A stretch of 64,000 nt of DNA from CAIYXB01 sp038146805. Lineage in GTDB: Bacteria > Cyanobacteriota > Vampirovibrionia > LMEP-6097. Below are positions 18,402 through 27,364 of the stretch, piece after piece; the stretch's first letter is position 1, and each line of letters starts with the position of its first letter. The notes beneath the pieces were generated by a model. That model did not search any database, was not told the origin of the DNA, and worked only from the letters and a program-made list of their open reading frames with translations. The DNA is taken from the NCBI GenBank assembly GCA_038146805.1, contig JAYQSH010000003.1:186001-250000 (forward strand), in the 5' to 3' direction. The position numbers and the translations under genes were made by a program.

Positions 18402-19058
18402 ATGCAAAAGTTATTAGAAGACAATTTTCCAAATCAAGAGAAGCAAATAAATTATGTAGCCTTTGATTTTGAAAAACCTAACAATCCGGACTCATTATGG
18501 CAAACTTTAGTTTTTAAATTTAGCAAGTCTTTTGCATTAACAATTCAAAGATCTAATAGCGACAATGAAGAAAATTTTGACTGGATGAAAAAGCCCAAAA
18601 CTGATTTGTTTAAGAACAAGCAAGCCTTTGAAATGATGCGGACTAACTTTGATTTGTATATCTTAGCTAATTATTCTCCTGAAGAGCAAATAGAAATTGA
18701 GAAGCGCCTAATAAAATTTGAAGCACAATTACTTTGCCAGGTCAAACCCCTTAAATTGACTGTTCAAAAACTTCTCGGGAAAAAGACCATTGGCGATACC
18801 GTATTTAATGCTAACAATGATGACTTTGTTCAAACCTACAAGAATAAGTTTGGCGATGCACGCCCTCTAGCTAAAGGTACTGTAATTTATGGCATAGGTT
18901 ATGATTTACAAATTACAGAAAACCTTAAGACTATGGATGAAGCTTTTGAAAGATTTTTTAGCAATTTACTCAGCGATACCCCAGAATCAAAAGAAACGCT
19001 GCAGTTTCTTATCTCTAGAACTGCAACCTCATTACAAAATTCACTTAGAAGTACTTAA
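18402..19058 (+). CDS. Hypothetical protein, partner of the preceding large protein
   Basis: A 218-aa soluble protein that I do not recognise. It has no signal peptide, membrane segment or known motif; a central segment is charged and helical, and GTVIYGIGYDLQI may be a strand pair. The 13-bp gap to the preceding gene and same strand imply one transcript. The two frames do not join by a single-base change, because a stop lies in its own frame just upstream, so it is probably a separate gene and not the lost end of its neighbour. Confidence 0.7.
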   Translation: MQKLLEDNFPNQEKQINYVAFDFEKPNNPDSLWQTLVFKFSKSFALTIQRSNSDNEENFDWMKKPKTDLFKNKQAFEMMRTNFDLYILANYSPEEQIEIEKRLIKFEAQLLCQVKPLKLTVQKLLGKKTIGDTVFNANNDDFVQTYKNKFGDARPLAKGTVIYGIGYDLQITENLKTMDEAFERFFSNLLSDTPESKETLQFLISRTATSLQNSLRST

Positions 19059-19127
19059 TTAGCTCGATACAGTTCACAAATTTCGATAACTGCTTCCTTA
19101 ATTAAGCCAGCAGTTTATAAAAATATA

Positions 19128-19133
19128 TATAAT
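19128..19133 (+). promoter_or_regulatory. Candidate -10 box (near-leaderless gene)
   Basis: TATAAT ends 11 nt before the ATG at 19145 and no ribosome binding site intervenes. Confidence 0.35.
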
Positions 19134-19144
19134 ATAAGTCTAAA

Positions 19145-20059
19145 ATGAATATCAACACTGAATTTAAAATTAGACTAGAAGACCCAAGGATTTTTCTTAA
19201 TGAGTTTTTTGGCTATTTATCTTTTTCTACAGGTCTATTAACTGCTTTTTTTGTGATGAGTGGTAACGACAGCTTGTATAATTTTTTTAATCAAGTATTA
19301 CTGGGTTCATGTGCATTACAAAACCTGCCCCTACTTATGGTTTATATGCCGCAATGGCGAGTTTTGATTTCGACAGGGATTTTAGGGATAATTGTCACCA
19401 ATTATTTTGCTACCTTACCAATTGGTAATGCGTTTAGAGAGGGGCTTTTTGTCGGTATGATAAAAGTTGATTATAGCTATGAAGCATTGGTCAAATACCA
19501 CCCAGAAAAATATGCTCATGAATCTAAAATACTTGGTAACAAAAAGTTCTTTAATAATATTGGTTCATATTTAAAAACTGTTCTTGAAGAAATGTGGCTT
19601 CGTTCTGGAGAAATGTTACTAGAAATCAAAAATAATAATTGGCAAGCTTTTATCAAAGATGCCATTAGATCACAATTTTTTTCTTCTTTCATGAGAATTA
19701 TTTCTGCGACACCACTTTTTATTATTGCAATCTTTGAGCTTGCTGCTTTTTTTGGATACTATGAAAAAACAGAATTATATATAAGCCAAGCACATATCTG
19801 GACGACAATTTCAGTAAGAGCATTAGCTTTTTCAAGTTTTATTGACGGGCTTTCAAAAGTTGCTTTTGGCTTTATGAGAGAGAGTTTTATGATGAAGTTA
19901 GGTGGTGTGATTTTTGCTGCAGCGCAGTTTTATTTGATGCTTACTGGAGAAGAATCTTTGAGCTTGGTGATTCCACTAAGCCTAGCTGGTTTAGCAGCGT
20001 ACCCTATTGTAGAAGGCGAAAGGCTGCGTAAGATTGCACTGGGCATCATAAAACAATAA
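19145..20059 (+). CDS. Multi-pass membrane protein of unknown function
   Basis: A 304-aa protein with about seven hydrophobic segments: two pairs in the first 110 residues, then a charged soluble loop (about 110-180) and four more toward the C-terminus. No transporter or enzyme motif was recognised. It is followed after 18 bp by another membrane protein, so they may act together. Confidence 0.75.
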   Translation: MNINTEFKIRLEDPRIFLNEFFGYLSFSTGLLTAFFVMSGNDSLYNFFNQVLLGSCALQNLPLLMVYMPQWRVLISTGILGIIVTNYFATLPIGNAFREGLFVGMIKVDYSYEALVKYHPEKYAHESKILGNKKFFNNIGSYLKTVLEEMWLRSGEMLLEIKNNNWQAFIKDAIRSQFFSSFMRIISATPLFIIAIFELAAFFGYYEKTELYISQAHIWTTISVRALAFSSFIDGLSKVAFGFMRESFMMKLGGVIFAAAQFYLMLTGEESLSLVIPLSLAGLAAYPIVEGERLRKIALGIIKQ

Positions 20060-20077
20060 CTATACTAAAATTATAAA

Positions 20078-21763
20078 GTGCAAATAAAAAAAGAAACGCA
20101 AAAACTATATTGGATCAGCATTGCATTAGTGAGCCTGATGTTCTTAATTAATATTTTGCTAAAGCTTGATATGTTTGGGGAGCGCACCATCCTTGTCGGT
20201 GAAAGCTGGCTTAGTACTGTTTCAGCTATTTATGTTGAAAATTGGCTTCTAGAGGGCATCAACAATTTAAAACATGCCATGGTGAGAACTTATGATTCTA
20301 TTGAAATGCTTAGTATGAATGACAGAGAAGTTTATGCTAGTTTTTTGCCGGGTTGTCTTTATTTACCTTTTATTACAGCAAAGATTTTTTCTTTAAAGCC
20401 AAATTTAAGTTTTATAGAATTTTTTGCAAGCCTATATCACTTTCTAGGTGCATTAATTACAGCAAGTATTAGTTTTGTGTTCTGTCGCAAGCTTGAATTT
20501 AGCACTAAAAAAACTTTATTTTATTCATGCTTTTCTGGCTTTGCCTATATTTTTACAAGTCTTAATTTCTTTATTTTAAGTACTGGTTATTATGCTGATA
20601 CTGCTGTCTATATTTTCTTTTTACTATTTTTGCTCACTGAATTTCTTGAAAAAAGCCAAAATAGATTAGCGGCAAAAGCAGTATTGATTTTTGTAGGATT
20701 ATTTCATGAATGGTTTTTTGTTGGTATTACTATTGCCTCAATACTATCTGAAATCAATAGAGAAGATGGCAAAAAAAATTTAAAAGCTATTCTTTTTTGG
20801 CATTTAGGTGCATGTTTTTTGGCGCTTGGTTTTTATGGTTACTATATTTATATCTTAGAAAAAATCGAACATAGTATATTTAGATTACTTAGACGTAGTA
20901 TTTTTAACCCTGTTTCTCATAGCGTATTTGAAGAAGGTTTTGTGCAACTTAGCAAACAGCTTTATAGCAAATACAAACTAGTCTTTATTTTTTCTGCTGT
21001 AATAAGTTTTTGGAACTACTTTGAATCTAAATATTTCAAAAACTGCAAATCTTTTAGAAATATTTTCATTGTTGCATTTGGCTCAGCCATGATACAGCTT
21101 TCAATTGCCCTACAACACTCTGCTGTGCATAATTTTTCTGGCTTGAAATTAATAGTACCGCTTTGTATTTTTATTCCATTTTTCATTGAAGAAATATCTA
21201 ATTTTTTCCCTCTTAAATACAAATCACTATTAAGAAATTCATTGTTTGTAGTTTTAATATTGCCAAATATTTTTCAAGATTTAAAAATCATCAGTAATTT
21301 TAAACCAGAAAACACAATCTATAATCAACTAGAAAAGATTATGAAAAATTATACATATGAAGATTTGTTTTTTTCCTATAACCTAGAAATTTTACAAGAC
21401 AAATATCCTAAATACGATATAAGAACTTCAGTAAAAAATATTTTGCCATCAGATAGACTTGAAAGTGAGCCCTTCTTACATTATTCAAGCCATAAACAAA
21501 TTTATTACATAGAAAGTCCAAAAGATATTTTAAAAATGTTAGAGTATAGAAATCTTAAGGGCAAAGCTAAAGTACATTTGCTTTTTCATATTGAGACTTG
21601 TGAAAATATCGAAAAACAAAATCTCTTAAAAGCTATTGAAGAAGATTTCTATATTGTTGATATTAGTGATGATGAACTAGAGAAAAAAACTTTTGAAAAT
21701 AAATTCAGCTGCGAAAAACAATTAAACCCTAAAGTGTTTTTTGGCTTACCTAACGTGAAATAA
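20078..21763 (+). CDS. Large multi-pass membrane protein, possibly GT-C-like
   Basis: A 561-aa protein beginning at GTG with roughly ten hydrophobic segments in the first 400 residues and a soluble C-terminal domain of about 160 residues. The overall plan, an early loop with acidic residues and a membrane core followed by a soluble tail, resembles GT-C glycosyltransferases and related polytopic proteins, but no diagnostic motif was found, so the function stays open. The preceding gene lies 18 bp away on the same strand. Confidence 0.72.
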   Translation: MQIKKETQKLYWISIALVSLMFLINILLKLDMFGERTILVGESWLSTVSAIYVENWLLEGINNLKHAMVRTYDSIEMLSMNDREVYASFLPGCLYLPFITAKIFSLKPNLSFIEFFASLYHFLGALITASISFVFCRKLEFSTKKTLFYSCFSGFAYIFTSLNFFILSTGYYADTAVYIFFLLFLLTEFLEKSQNRLAAKAVLIFVGLFHEWFFVGITIASILSEINREDGKKNLKAILFWHLGACFLALGFYGYYIYILEKIEHSIFRLLRRSIFNPVSHSVFEEGFVQLSKQLYSKYKLVFIFSAVISFWNYFESKYFKNCKSFRNIFIVAFGSAMIQLSIALQHSAVHNFSGLKLIVPLCIFIPFFIEEISNFFPLKYKSLLRNSLFVVLILPNIFQDLKIISNFKPENTIYNQLEKIMKNYTYEDLFFSYNLEILQDKYPKYDIRTSVKNILPSDRLESEPFLHYSSHKQIYYIESPKDILKMLEYRNLKGKAKVHLLFHIETCENIEKQNLLKAIEEDFYIVDISDDELEKKTFENKFSCEKQLNPKVFFGLPNVK

Positions 21764-21907
21764 AATCTAAAAATAAATCAATGAGCTGATTTTGTTTTTG
21801 TATCAATGGGGATTATTGTATTTGAGTTGCAAACAGTAGTAATAAATAAAATTTATTGTACTTTAAAATAGCTTAAGAGTTAAAACAATTTGAAGGGAGC
21901 AAAGAGA

Positions 21908-22057
21908 ATGATTGTTAAAATCTATTCTGGCACTAGCATTGAAAATATTGATATTTTAAAAGATTTTGAAGAAGAACTAGGCTATGGTTTTGAAATTGAA
22001 GATAAACCAGAGGAGCTCAAACAAAATGATCAAGAAATATTTATTTTTAAAATATAA
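21908..22057 (+). CDS. Small protein, 49 aa
   Basis: An ATG preceded by GGGAG (8 nt spacing) opens a 49-codon frame, MIVKIYSGTSIENIDILKDF onward, ending at TAA. The protein is acidic in the middle (FEEELGYGFEIEDKPEEL) and ends in a hydrophobic strand IFIFKI. The good ribosome binding site and codon use like that of its neighbours support it. It ends 10 bp before the convergent gene at 22067. Function unknown; the size and charge would fit a small regulator or antitoxin. Confidence 0.55.
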   Translation: MIVKIYSGTSIENIDILKDFEEELGYGFEIEDKPEELKQNDQEIFIFKI

Positions 22058-22066
22058 GAAATCGAT

Positions 22067-22729
22067 CTATTGATTTTGAAGTTTGCATAAAAAATTATAG
22101 ACAGGGTTCTTCTCTAGATCATAATATGATTGAGATTCTTCTAGATGATATTTAATATCATTTACTTGATATGGTAAAAAACTTATTGCCAACCTCGGTC
22201 TTTCTGTATCAACAGCGTCAAAAACTCCAAATTTTTTAAGTTCAAAAAATAAATACAAATTGCCAGTTTCTGCAGTACGCTTAAGCACTGCATCATAAAA
22301 TTTCCTAGCTCTAGCAATAGAATCATGAATTAATCCTTTGTCATTTTCTTCCAAAATAAATTTTATACTTCGTTCAAATAAACTAAAATCACCCTCTTGT
22401 ACAATAAGATCAATCATCAATTCAAAATTTGCATCTTGTTTTAAAAACTCTGTAAATGTATTATCAGGACAAAGGTGTTTTAAAAAAAAAGCTAAAAAAG
22501 GCTGGTAAATATTTTTTGCTCTTGGCAATACAAGATTTGCAAAGTTTGTTGACTTAAAAAGATCTAAATGTGTTGTTGGTTCTTGAAAAATTTTTTTTGT
22601 AAGTGCTTGATGTAAATGAACTAAAGCTTTAGAGTCTAAGGCATTAACAAATTGATTTTGATTAGAATCAGCAGCAGAAGTTGCTTTTTTAAAGTGATGG
22701 TTTATAGAAGCGACTAAGGCAGTTTCCAC
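22067..22729 (-). CDS. Hypothetical protein, 220 aa
   Basis: I do not recognise it. It is soluble and mostly helical. The start is GTG at 22729 (METALVAS) with no ribosome binding site, and an in-frame stop lies 15 bp further upstream. The IS30-type transposase region begins immediately upstream on the other strand, so the gene may have lost its original 5' end to that insertion. Confidence 0.6.
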   Translation of the reverse strand: METALVASINHHFKKATSAADSNQNQFVNALDSKALVHLHQALTKKIFQEPTTHLDLFKSTNFANLVLPRAKNIYQPFLAFFLKHLCPDNTFTEFLKQDANFELMIDLIVQEGDFSLFERSIKFILEENDKGLIHDSIARARKFYDAVLKRTAETGNLYLFFELKKFGVFDAVDTERPRLAISFLPYQVNDIKYHLEESQSYYDLEKNPVYNFLCKLQNQ

Positions 22730-22766
22730 TGACCAGCTAATTTAAAGAAAGTTAATACACAAAAAG

Positions 22767-22817
22767 AAGTGCTCATCGGTTGTAAATAGTGAAAAAGCAC
22801 AACGAAAATGAGCACTT
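22767..22817 (+). promoter_or_regulatory. Hairpin enclosing the IS30 transposase start codon
   Basis: AAGTGCTCATCGGTTGT (22767-22783) is complementary to 22799-22817 with a small bulge. The ATG at 22808 lies in the right arm, so an RNA starting upstream would hide the start codon. Protection against read-through transcription is a known theme in IS elements; here it is inference. Confidence 0.5.
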
Positions 22818-23752
22818 ACCAACGTCTTACCCTAGAGAAACGCCGAAATATCGCATTAATTATGCATTTTCAGCCCTACCAGCGAACTATTGCCGAACAA
22901 TTAGGCTTCAGCCAATCAGCAATTAGCCAAGAACTTGCTAGAAATTCAGTAGAGGGGACCTATAATCCAGAAAAAGCTCAAGAATTAGCAGACTCTAGAA
23001 AGATACAACGAGAGAAACCAGTCCTTGGTGACCCTGAAATTCAAAAATTTATCAAGGATGAGCTCAAGAAACGAAGAAGTCCAGAACAAATTTCAAGACT
23101 TGCTAAACGAAAAGGTCTGCAAGTTAGTAGAAGTGCAATATACATTTTCATCAACTCTAATCCAAAATTAAAACGATACCGCAAACATAAAAAATACTGG
23201 AAACGCAATCACCGGCTATCATCCAAGCATGGTATTTCTGATCGAGTAAGCATCTCAAAACGCCCAGAAAAAGCAAACACCAAAGAAGAGTTTGGACACT
23301 TGGAAATTGATTTTGTCATAGGATGCAGTGGTAGCAAGGCTTGTGTGCTAAGTGGTAGAGAAAGAAAAACGAGATATCCTTTCTTGATTAAACTTGAAAA
23401 CAAAACTGAACTACTAACAACAGAAGCAATTAAAACTAATTTGATTACAAGCTGGACAAAAAGTTTTTCAACTGACAATGACAAGTCATTTGTAGGTCAC
23501 TCTGTAATCAGGGCTCTGACTGGTGTTCCAACTTATTTCACTAGACCTTCCGCTCCATACGAAAAAGGTGCTATTGAACAACTCAACAAAGAATTGAGAG
23601 TCTACCATCCTAAGGGAACTGATTTTAACAATGTAACTCAAGCAGAGTTAGATCAAATTGCAGAGAACCTGAGGACTGTTCCAATGAAATGTTTGGATTG
23701 GTTGACACCAGCAGAAGCCTTGCAGAGAGAACTTCAACTCGATACCAGTTGA
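22808..23752 (+). CDS. IS30-family transposase
   Basis: A 314-aa transposase with the N-terminal IS30 helix-turn-helix (ERRNIALIMHF and AEQLGFSQSAISQELARN) and the DDE triad: Asp in GHLEIDFVIG, Asp in FSTDNDKSF, Glu in YEKGAIEQLNKELR. The length is normal and the frame is intact, so it may be functional. I could not settle the terminal inverted repeats; CAGCT and AAAGTTAA occur near both ends but with different spacing. Confidence 0.93.
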   Translation: MSTYQRLTLEKRRNIALIMHFQPYQRTIAEQLGFSQSAISQELARNSVEGTYNPEKAQELADSRKIQREKPVLGDPEIQKFIKDELKKRRSPEQISRLAKRKGLQVSRSAIYIFINSNPKLKRYRKHKKYWKRNHRLSSKHGISDRVSISKRPEKANTKEEFGHLEIDFVIGCSGSKACVLSGRERKTRYPFLIKLENKTELLTTEAIKTNLITSWTKSFSTDNDKSFVGHSVIRALTGVPTYFTRPSAPYEKGAIEQLNKELRVYHPKGTDFNNVTQAELDQIAENLRTVPMKCLDWLTPAEALQRELQLDTS

Positions 23753-24063
23753 CTAAAATTTAACTTTGCAGCTGACGGAGAATCTAATTTCTCCTGATCA
23801 AACACGCCTGAGTCCAAAAACCTGGTGGTTTCAACCTATGATTTAGAAAAATTTATCTTTCTTTTAAAAGTGAAATAAGCTATGATTATCAATGAATCTA
23901 TGAGTTCGTCTAAAGAATTAAGCTAGAAGTTGGAAATTGCCGACTGCCGGCGAATTTTTTTGATGAATCTTTTGTAAATTAGTCGATTATGGCTTAGTTG
24001 GGGTGATTTATGGGTTTTAACCTAAAAATATTGCTCAATAAGCAAGATTCTTTCTAAACCGAA
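23753..24063. other. Non-coding stretch after IS30
   Basis: No gene seen. It contains the right flank of the IS30 element, a GGAGAA-TCTAAT-TTCTCC hairpin at 23777-23794 and an AT-rich segment before the next gene. Confidence 0.5.
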
Positions 24064-24744
24064 ATGGAAACTTTAATAGAAATTAACCCTAACCCCGTCT
24101 TGAGGCAGCGTTTGCTGCACATGTCAAGTCATGATGGCTTAGAGCACTCAGTAAATGGGTTAATGATTACAAGTGCACATTTAAAAATCTTACACGATGT
24201 TCTAGCGAAAGATGATAGTCCAACTATCAAAAAATCGACTGTCAGAAGACACTTAAATTGTGCAAGAGAGCAACTAAGAATGGCAGGAAGATCATTATCT
24301 TTAAGTTTATATCCAATATTAGAGTATGTTAACTCTTTACTGGAATTTCCTAATAAAACACCAAAGTTAAATATACAAAGCCATGACACAGGTAAATTAA
24401 TTCAACAACTTAATAAAGGTCTTGAAAATATTACCCTTGAACCTCAAAAAAGAGATTCAGAACAAGGTAGTTTCTCTACTGATTATCAAGCTTTGCATAA
24501 CTTCCTTGAGTATCTTGCTAGCAAATATGGTCAAGAACTTAAATTAAAATATCATTTCACCCCAAGCAAGACAAATGGAATTAAAAGTCTCGACTTTACT
24601 TTCCCTGATAATTATAAAATTGACTCTTGGAGTGGTTTTGCAACAATTGGATTAACTGGAATCGGAGGAGAATTTGGAAAAATGTTGTTAAACGATAGAA
24701 AATATTTTCTAACTATCCCAAATCTTGTAGAAAATCCAAATTGA
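24064..24744 (+). CDS. Hypothetical protein, possibly a degenerate histidine-kinase-like protein
   Basis: A 226-aa soluble protein. Residues 20-80 (SSHDGLEHSVNGLM, then a long helical hairpin) look like the dimerisation helices of a histidine kinase, and the end (GLTGIGGEFGKMLLNDRKYF, then LTIPN) follows the order of an ATPase G-box and last strand. The N-box asparagine is not evident, so if related it has lost catalysis. This comparison is by eye and weak. It precedes a gene split by a miniature element. Confidence 0.55.
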   Translation: METLIEINPNPVLRQRLLHMSSHDGLEHSVNGLMITSAHLKILHDVLAKDDSPTIKKSTVRRHLNCAREQLRMAGRSLSLSLYPILEYVNSLLEFPNKTPKLNIQSHDTGKLIQQLNKGLENITLEPQKRDSEQGSFSTDYQALHNFLEYLASKYGQELKLKYHFTPSKTNGIKSLDFTFPDNYKIDSWSGFATIGLTGIGGEFGKMLLNDRKYFLTIPNLVENPN

Positions 24745-24784
24745 AAAGCAAAGGGGTTAAAATTTATTCATGCCTGAATTAACT

Positions 24785-24819
24785 GGATCATGTCATTGTG
24801 AAAACATTGAGTATGATCC
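24785..24819. promoter_or_regulatory. Inverted repeat GGATCAT...ATGATCC
   Basis: Seven-base perfect arms (24785-24791, 24813-24819) with a 21-nt spacer between two hypothetical genes. It could be a hairpin or operator; no T-run follows. Confidence 0.3.
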
Positions 24820-24837
24820 CCTCTTGATATATTAAAC

Positions 24838-25783
24838 AAGTAAGTCTAAGGAGCTTTTACACGATAATGAAGAACCTAGAAGTTTAGAAACAGCTATCAC
24901 TCAGGATGAAAGAAAAAAAGTAGTTTTGGATTTTCTCACTAGTGTTACTAACAAAATATTTGCTTATTCAAATGCGTTTACAGAAAATTTCGACTTAAGG
25001 GCTGTTATGGATTATTTGATGAAGCATGAGTCTGGGATTGATACAACTAGTTTTAATAAAGGTGAGACAGTTGTAAGAGATTTTGTCTCTTCATTAGTAG
25101 AGTTTATAAAAAAAGTTTTTGTAGGTTTTAAGGGCGTGCTTCCAAACCCGTAATAAGTATCTCGAGTCTTTAGATTTGGGCATAAGTAGGGTTTGGTTAG
25201 ACACGCCTAACACAAGAATCAAACACCGCCGCTTAGTGAGTTTCACGCAGTGAAACAAGCCAAGCGTAAGGTCGTTTGTGGGACTGATTTCTGACCCCAT
25301 TTGCTAGTGATTTTAACATTTCACTGTATTTTAAAATTCAAAATGGGGTTTGGAATCAGTCCCTTTAAAGTTAATCTTGATAAATCAATTTTGGATACAG
25401 AATCAGATTTTACTTTAAGGCAAGGTGCTTCTTCAGTTGTTAAATTTCATGGTGCAAGTTCTAGTAAATTTGAGGAATACTTTGCTGATGATCTATCTTT
25501 AAATATGCTGAAGCCTGATACCTTTTCAGAATCAACGTTGCCTCAGTATATTATTGACTGTGAACACCCTGGTCAATACTTGAACTTAAAGACATATTCC
25601 AAAATAGATAGAGCAAATAGTAAAAGATATGATTTCTTAATTGCAGGTGACAAGAGAGAATCACTTCCACATAGAGACCGTGGCAAGATGATATACTATA
25701 TCACTAAGCTTGACGAAAAAGAAAATAAGTTACATTTACATAGGTTTACACCAAAGAAAGAGTCCGAAATTTATGAAGCGTGA
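24838..25783 (+). pseudogene. Hypothetical gene split by a 232-bp miniature element
   Basis: The frame is open from 24838 and encodes ELLHDNEEPRSLETAI and further to VFVGFK at 25131, where the element begins and stops it at 25153. The 3' part resumes after the element (VNLDKSILDTESDF onward) and ends at 25783. Removing the element plus one 5-bp duplication, 237 bp in all, rejoins the frame as VGFKVNLD. The original start codon is unclear; a TTG at 24926 is possible and no ATG lies in frame. The protein, about 235 residues, is soluble and unrecognised. The element supplies a TTG at 25301 that could start a 160-aa 3' product. Confidence 0.8.
25132..25363 (+). repeat. 232-bp miniature element family, copy 3 (full, inserted in a gene)
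   Basis: A full copy, flanked by TTTAA on both sides (25127-25131 and 25364-25368), the clearest evidence that the family transposes and duplicates 5 bp of target. Same terminal repeats and three stem-loops as the copies near 14000. Confidence 0.94.
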
Positions 25784-25813
25784 AAAAGATTTTATAAGAC
25801 TTGATAACTACTT

Positions 25814-26626
25814 ATGGATTCAAATTTTATAACTCAGCTAATTAGCTCCTTTGCCTTTGGAGGGATTTTAGTTGCTATGCAAGCGACTATTGCCGAACGA
25901 GCTAATAAAAAATTAGCTGGCTTAGTTTTGACTTTTCCTTCTACTGCAATTGTTAGTTTCTTTTTTATTTGGCAAGTTTTGAGTGTTCAAGATTTTCAAC
26001 GTGCCTTGGCGCCCGTGCCTGCAACAATGGGCATATCACTCTTGTTTATTTATGTTTATATAAAATCTTTTCAAACAGTTCAAAAGTTGAATTTGCAAAA
26101 ATCAATGCAAATTCTACTAGCGATTTTAATTTCAATATCGTTTTGGGCTTTATGCGCCATTGCTATTTTAAAAAGTCAACTAACTAATATATGGTTCTCA
26201 CTCTGTATCTCTACTCTATTGATACTTGTTACAAAATTTTTACTAAGCAGAGAGACTCTTTGTACCCAACCCCTTCCTGACATTAGATATACCTGGCTAC
26301 AGAAATTATTACGTATAGTATTTTCAGGTGGTGTGATATCTACTACGGTATTTCTTGCCAAAACAATGGGACCGATATGGGGAGGTATTTTTAGTATGTT
26401 TCCAGCTGCTTATATTTCTTCGTTACTGATGTATAGCCCAAACTATAATCATAGATTCATGTATAGAGCATATTACAGTGCGCCAAAAGGTATTTTAGGA
26501 TTGCTGATTTTTACCTTTGTAGCACTTTGGACTTTCCCTTTATTTGGTAATATTGTAGGTACTTTAGCGGCTGTTTTTTCAAGCTTTATATACTCTTTTC
26601 TGATTCATTATTTCAGCGAGGACTAA
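25814..26626 (+). CDS. Multi-pass membrane protein with internal duplication (DUF3147/GlpM-like halves)
   Basis: A 270-aa protein with about eight hydrophobic segments. The two halves open with similar patterns: FAFGGILVAMQATIAERANK followed by FPSTAIVSFFF, and VFSGGVISTTVFLAKTMGP followed by FPAAYISSLL. This suggests an ancient tandem duplication of a four-helix unit of the DUF3147/GlpM kind. Function unknown. The pattern comparison is mine and would need a profile search. Confidence 0.72.
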   Translation: MDSNFITQLISSFAFGGILVAMQATIAERANKKLAGLVLTFPSTAIVSFFFIWQVLSVQDFQRALAPVPATMGISLLFIYVYIKSFQTVQKLNLQKSMQILLAILISISFWALCAIAILKSQLTNIWFSLCISTLLILVTKFLLSRETLCTQPLPDIRYTWLQKLLRIVFSGGVISTTVFLAKTMGPIWGGIFSMFPAAYISSLLMYSPNYNHRFMYRAYYSAPKGILGLLIFTFVALWTFPLFGNIVGTLAAVFSSFIYSFLIHYFSED

Positions 26627-26679
26627 ATTCTAATAATAAAGACTGTTAAGTTATTACATATTTGCCATAATCTGGTATT

Positions 26680-27359
26680 ATGTTTAATTTGGCAAAAATG
26701 ATTTCCGGTGAGCTAGGTAGATTGCAAGATGTTCTTGCTGCTAGAAGAGAAGCCGTAGAGTCAAATGTCAATGCCAAGGTGCACCAGATAGCGTATCACC
26801 TGCTGAAAAGAAATTACTTGCATCTGTTCCCGAAACAAATTCTAATGATAGCGAAGCTCAACTTGAAGGCTTTGCAACTAATTTAAAATCTTTTGTTGAA
26901 ACAAACTCAAAATTTGTTTCTAAGTTTGTGAATACTTTGTTAGATAAATTTATAGGCATGACCCCTCCTTTAGAAGATGCTTCATCTTCCGCTACACAGA
27001 AAGGTTTTAATAAAACCAATTTAACTAATAGGCTGGTTCAAGCATTTCGTGATGCGCAGAAAGCTCTAACTAAGCAAATACACAATAGTGTCGGATTGCA
27101 CCTCACGAATGATACAACTGTTGAAACAATTGATGGTAAACCACAATTAATGATTGATGGGCCTAAAGTAGTTTCAAAGTCTGACTATGACAATTTACCT
27201 TCTGCTAAAGCGGTTCCAGTAAAAGATGGCGAGAGAGATGAAACTTTGCCAGTTGCCAAAGTAACTCCAGTAGCAATAGTTGTTGATATTACTATGAGTC
27301 AACTCTCGAAACAATTCGTTCCAGGGGAAGCTCAGCCTCTTAATTCTACAGCTGCTTAA
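26680..27359 (+). pseudogene. Hypothetical gene with a single-base frameshift
   Basis: The ATG at 26680 starts a frame reading MFNLAKMISGELGRLQ to about NVNAK near 26778. Clearly coding sequence then continues one frame over (GAPDSVSPAEKKLLAS and on) without a stop to 27359. Restoring one base in GCCAAGG would give one protein of about 226 residues, soluble, with a Ser/Pro/Val-rich C-terminus (KAVPVKDGERDE, then LPVAKVTPVA). It may be a real mutation or a sequencing error. Function unrecognised. Confidence 0.7.
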
Positions 27360-27364
27360 TTTAC

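Noticed and set aside
18388..18402. One gene split by a frameshift (the two genes at 15521 and 18402)
   Set aside because: A stop lies in the second frame before its ATG, and the third frame also stops soon after the junction, so no single indel joins them.
22729..23790. Defined IS30 terminal repeats
   Set aside because: CAGCT and AAAGTTAA occur near both ends but with different spacing, and no convincing target duplication could be found.
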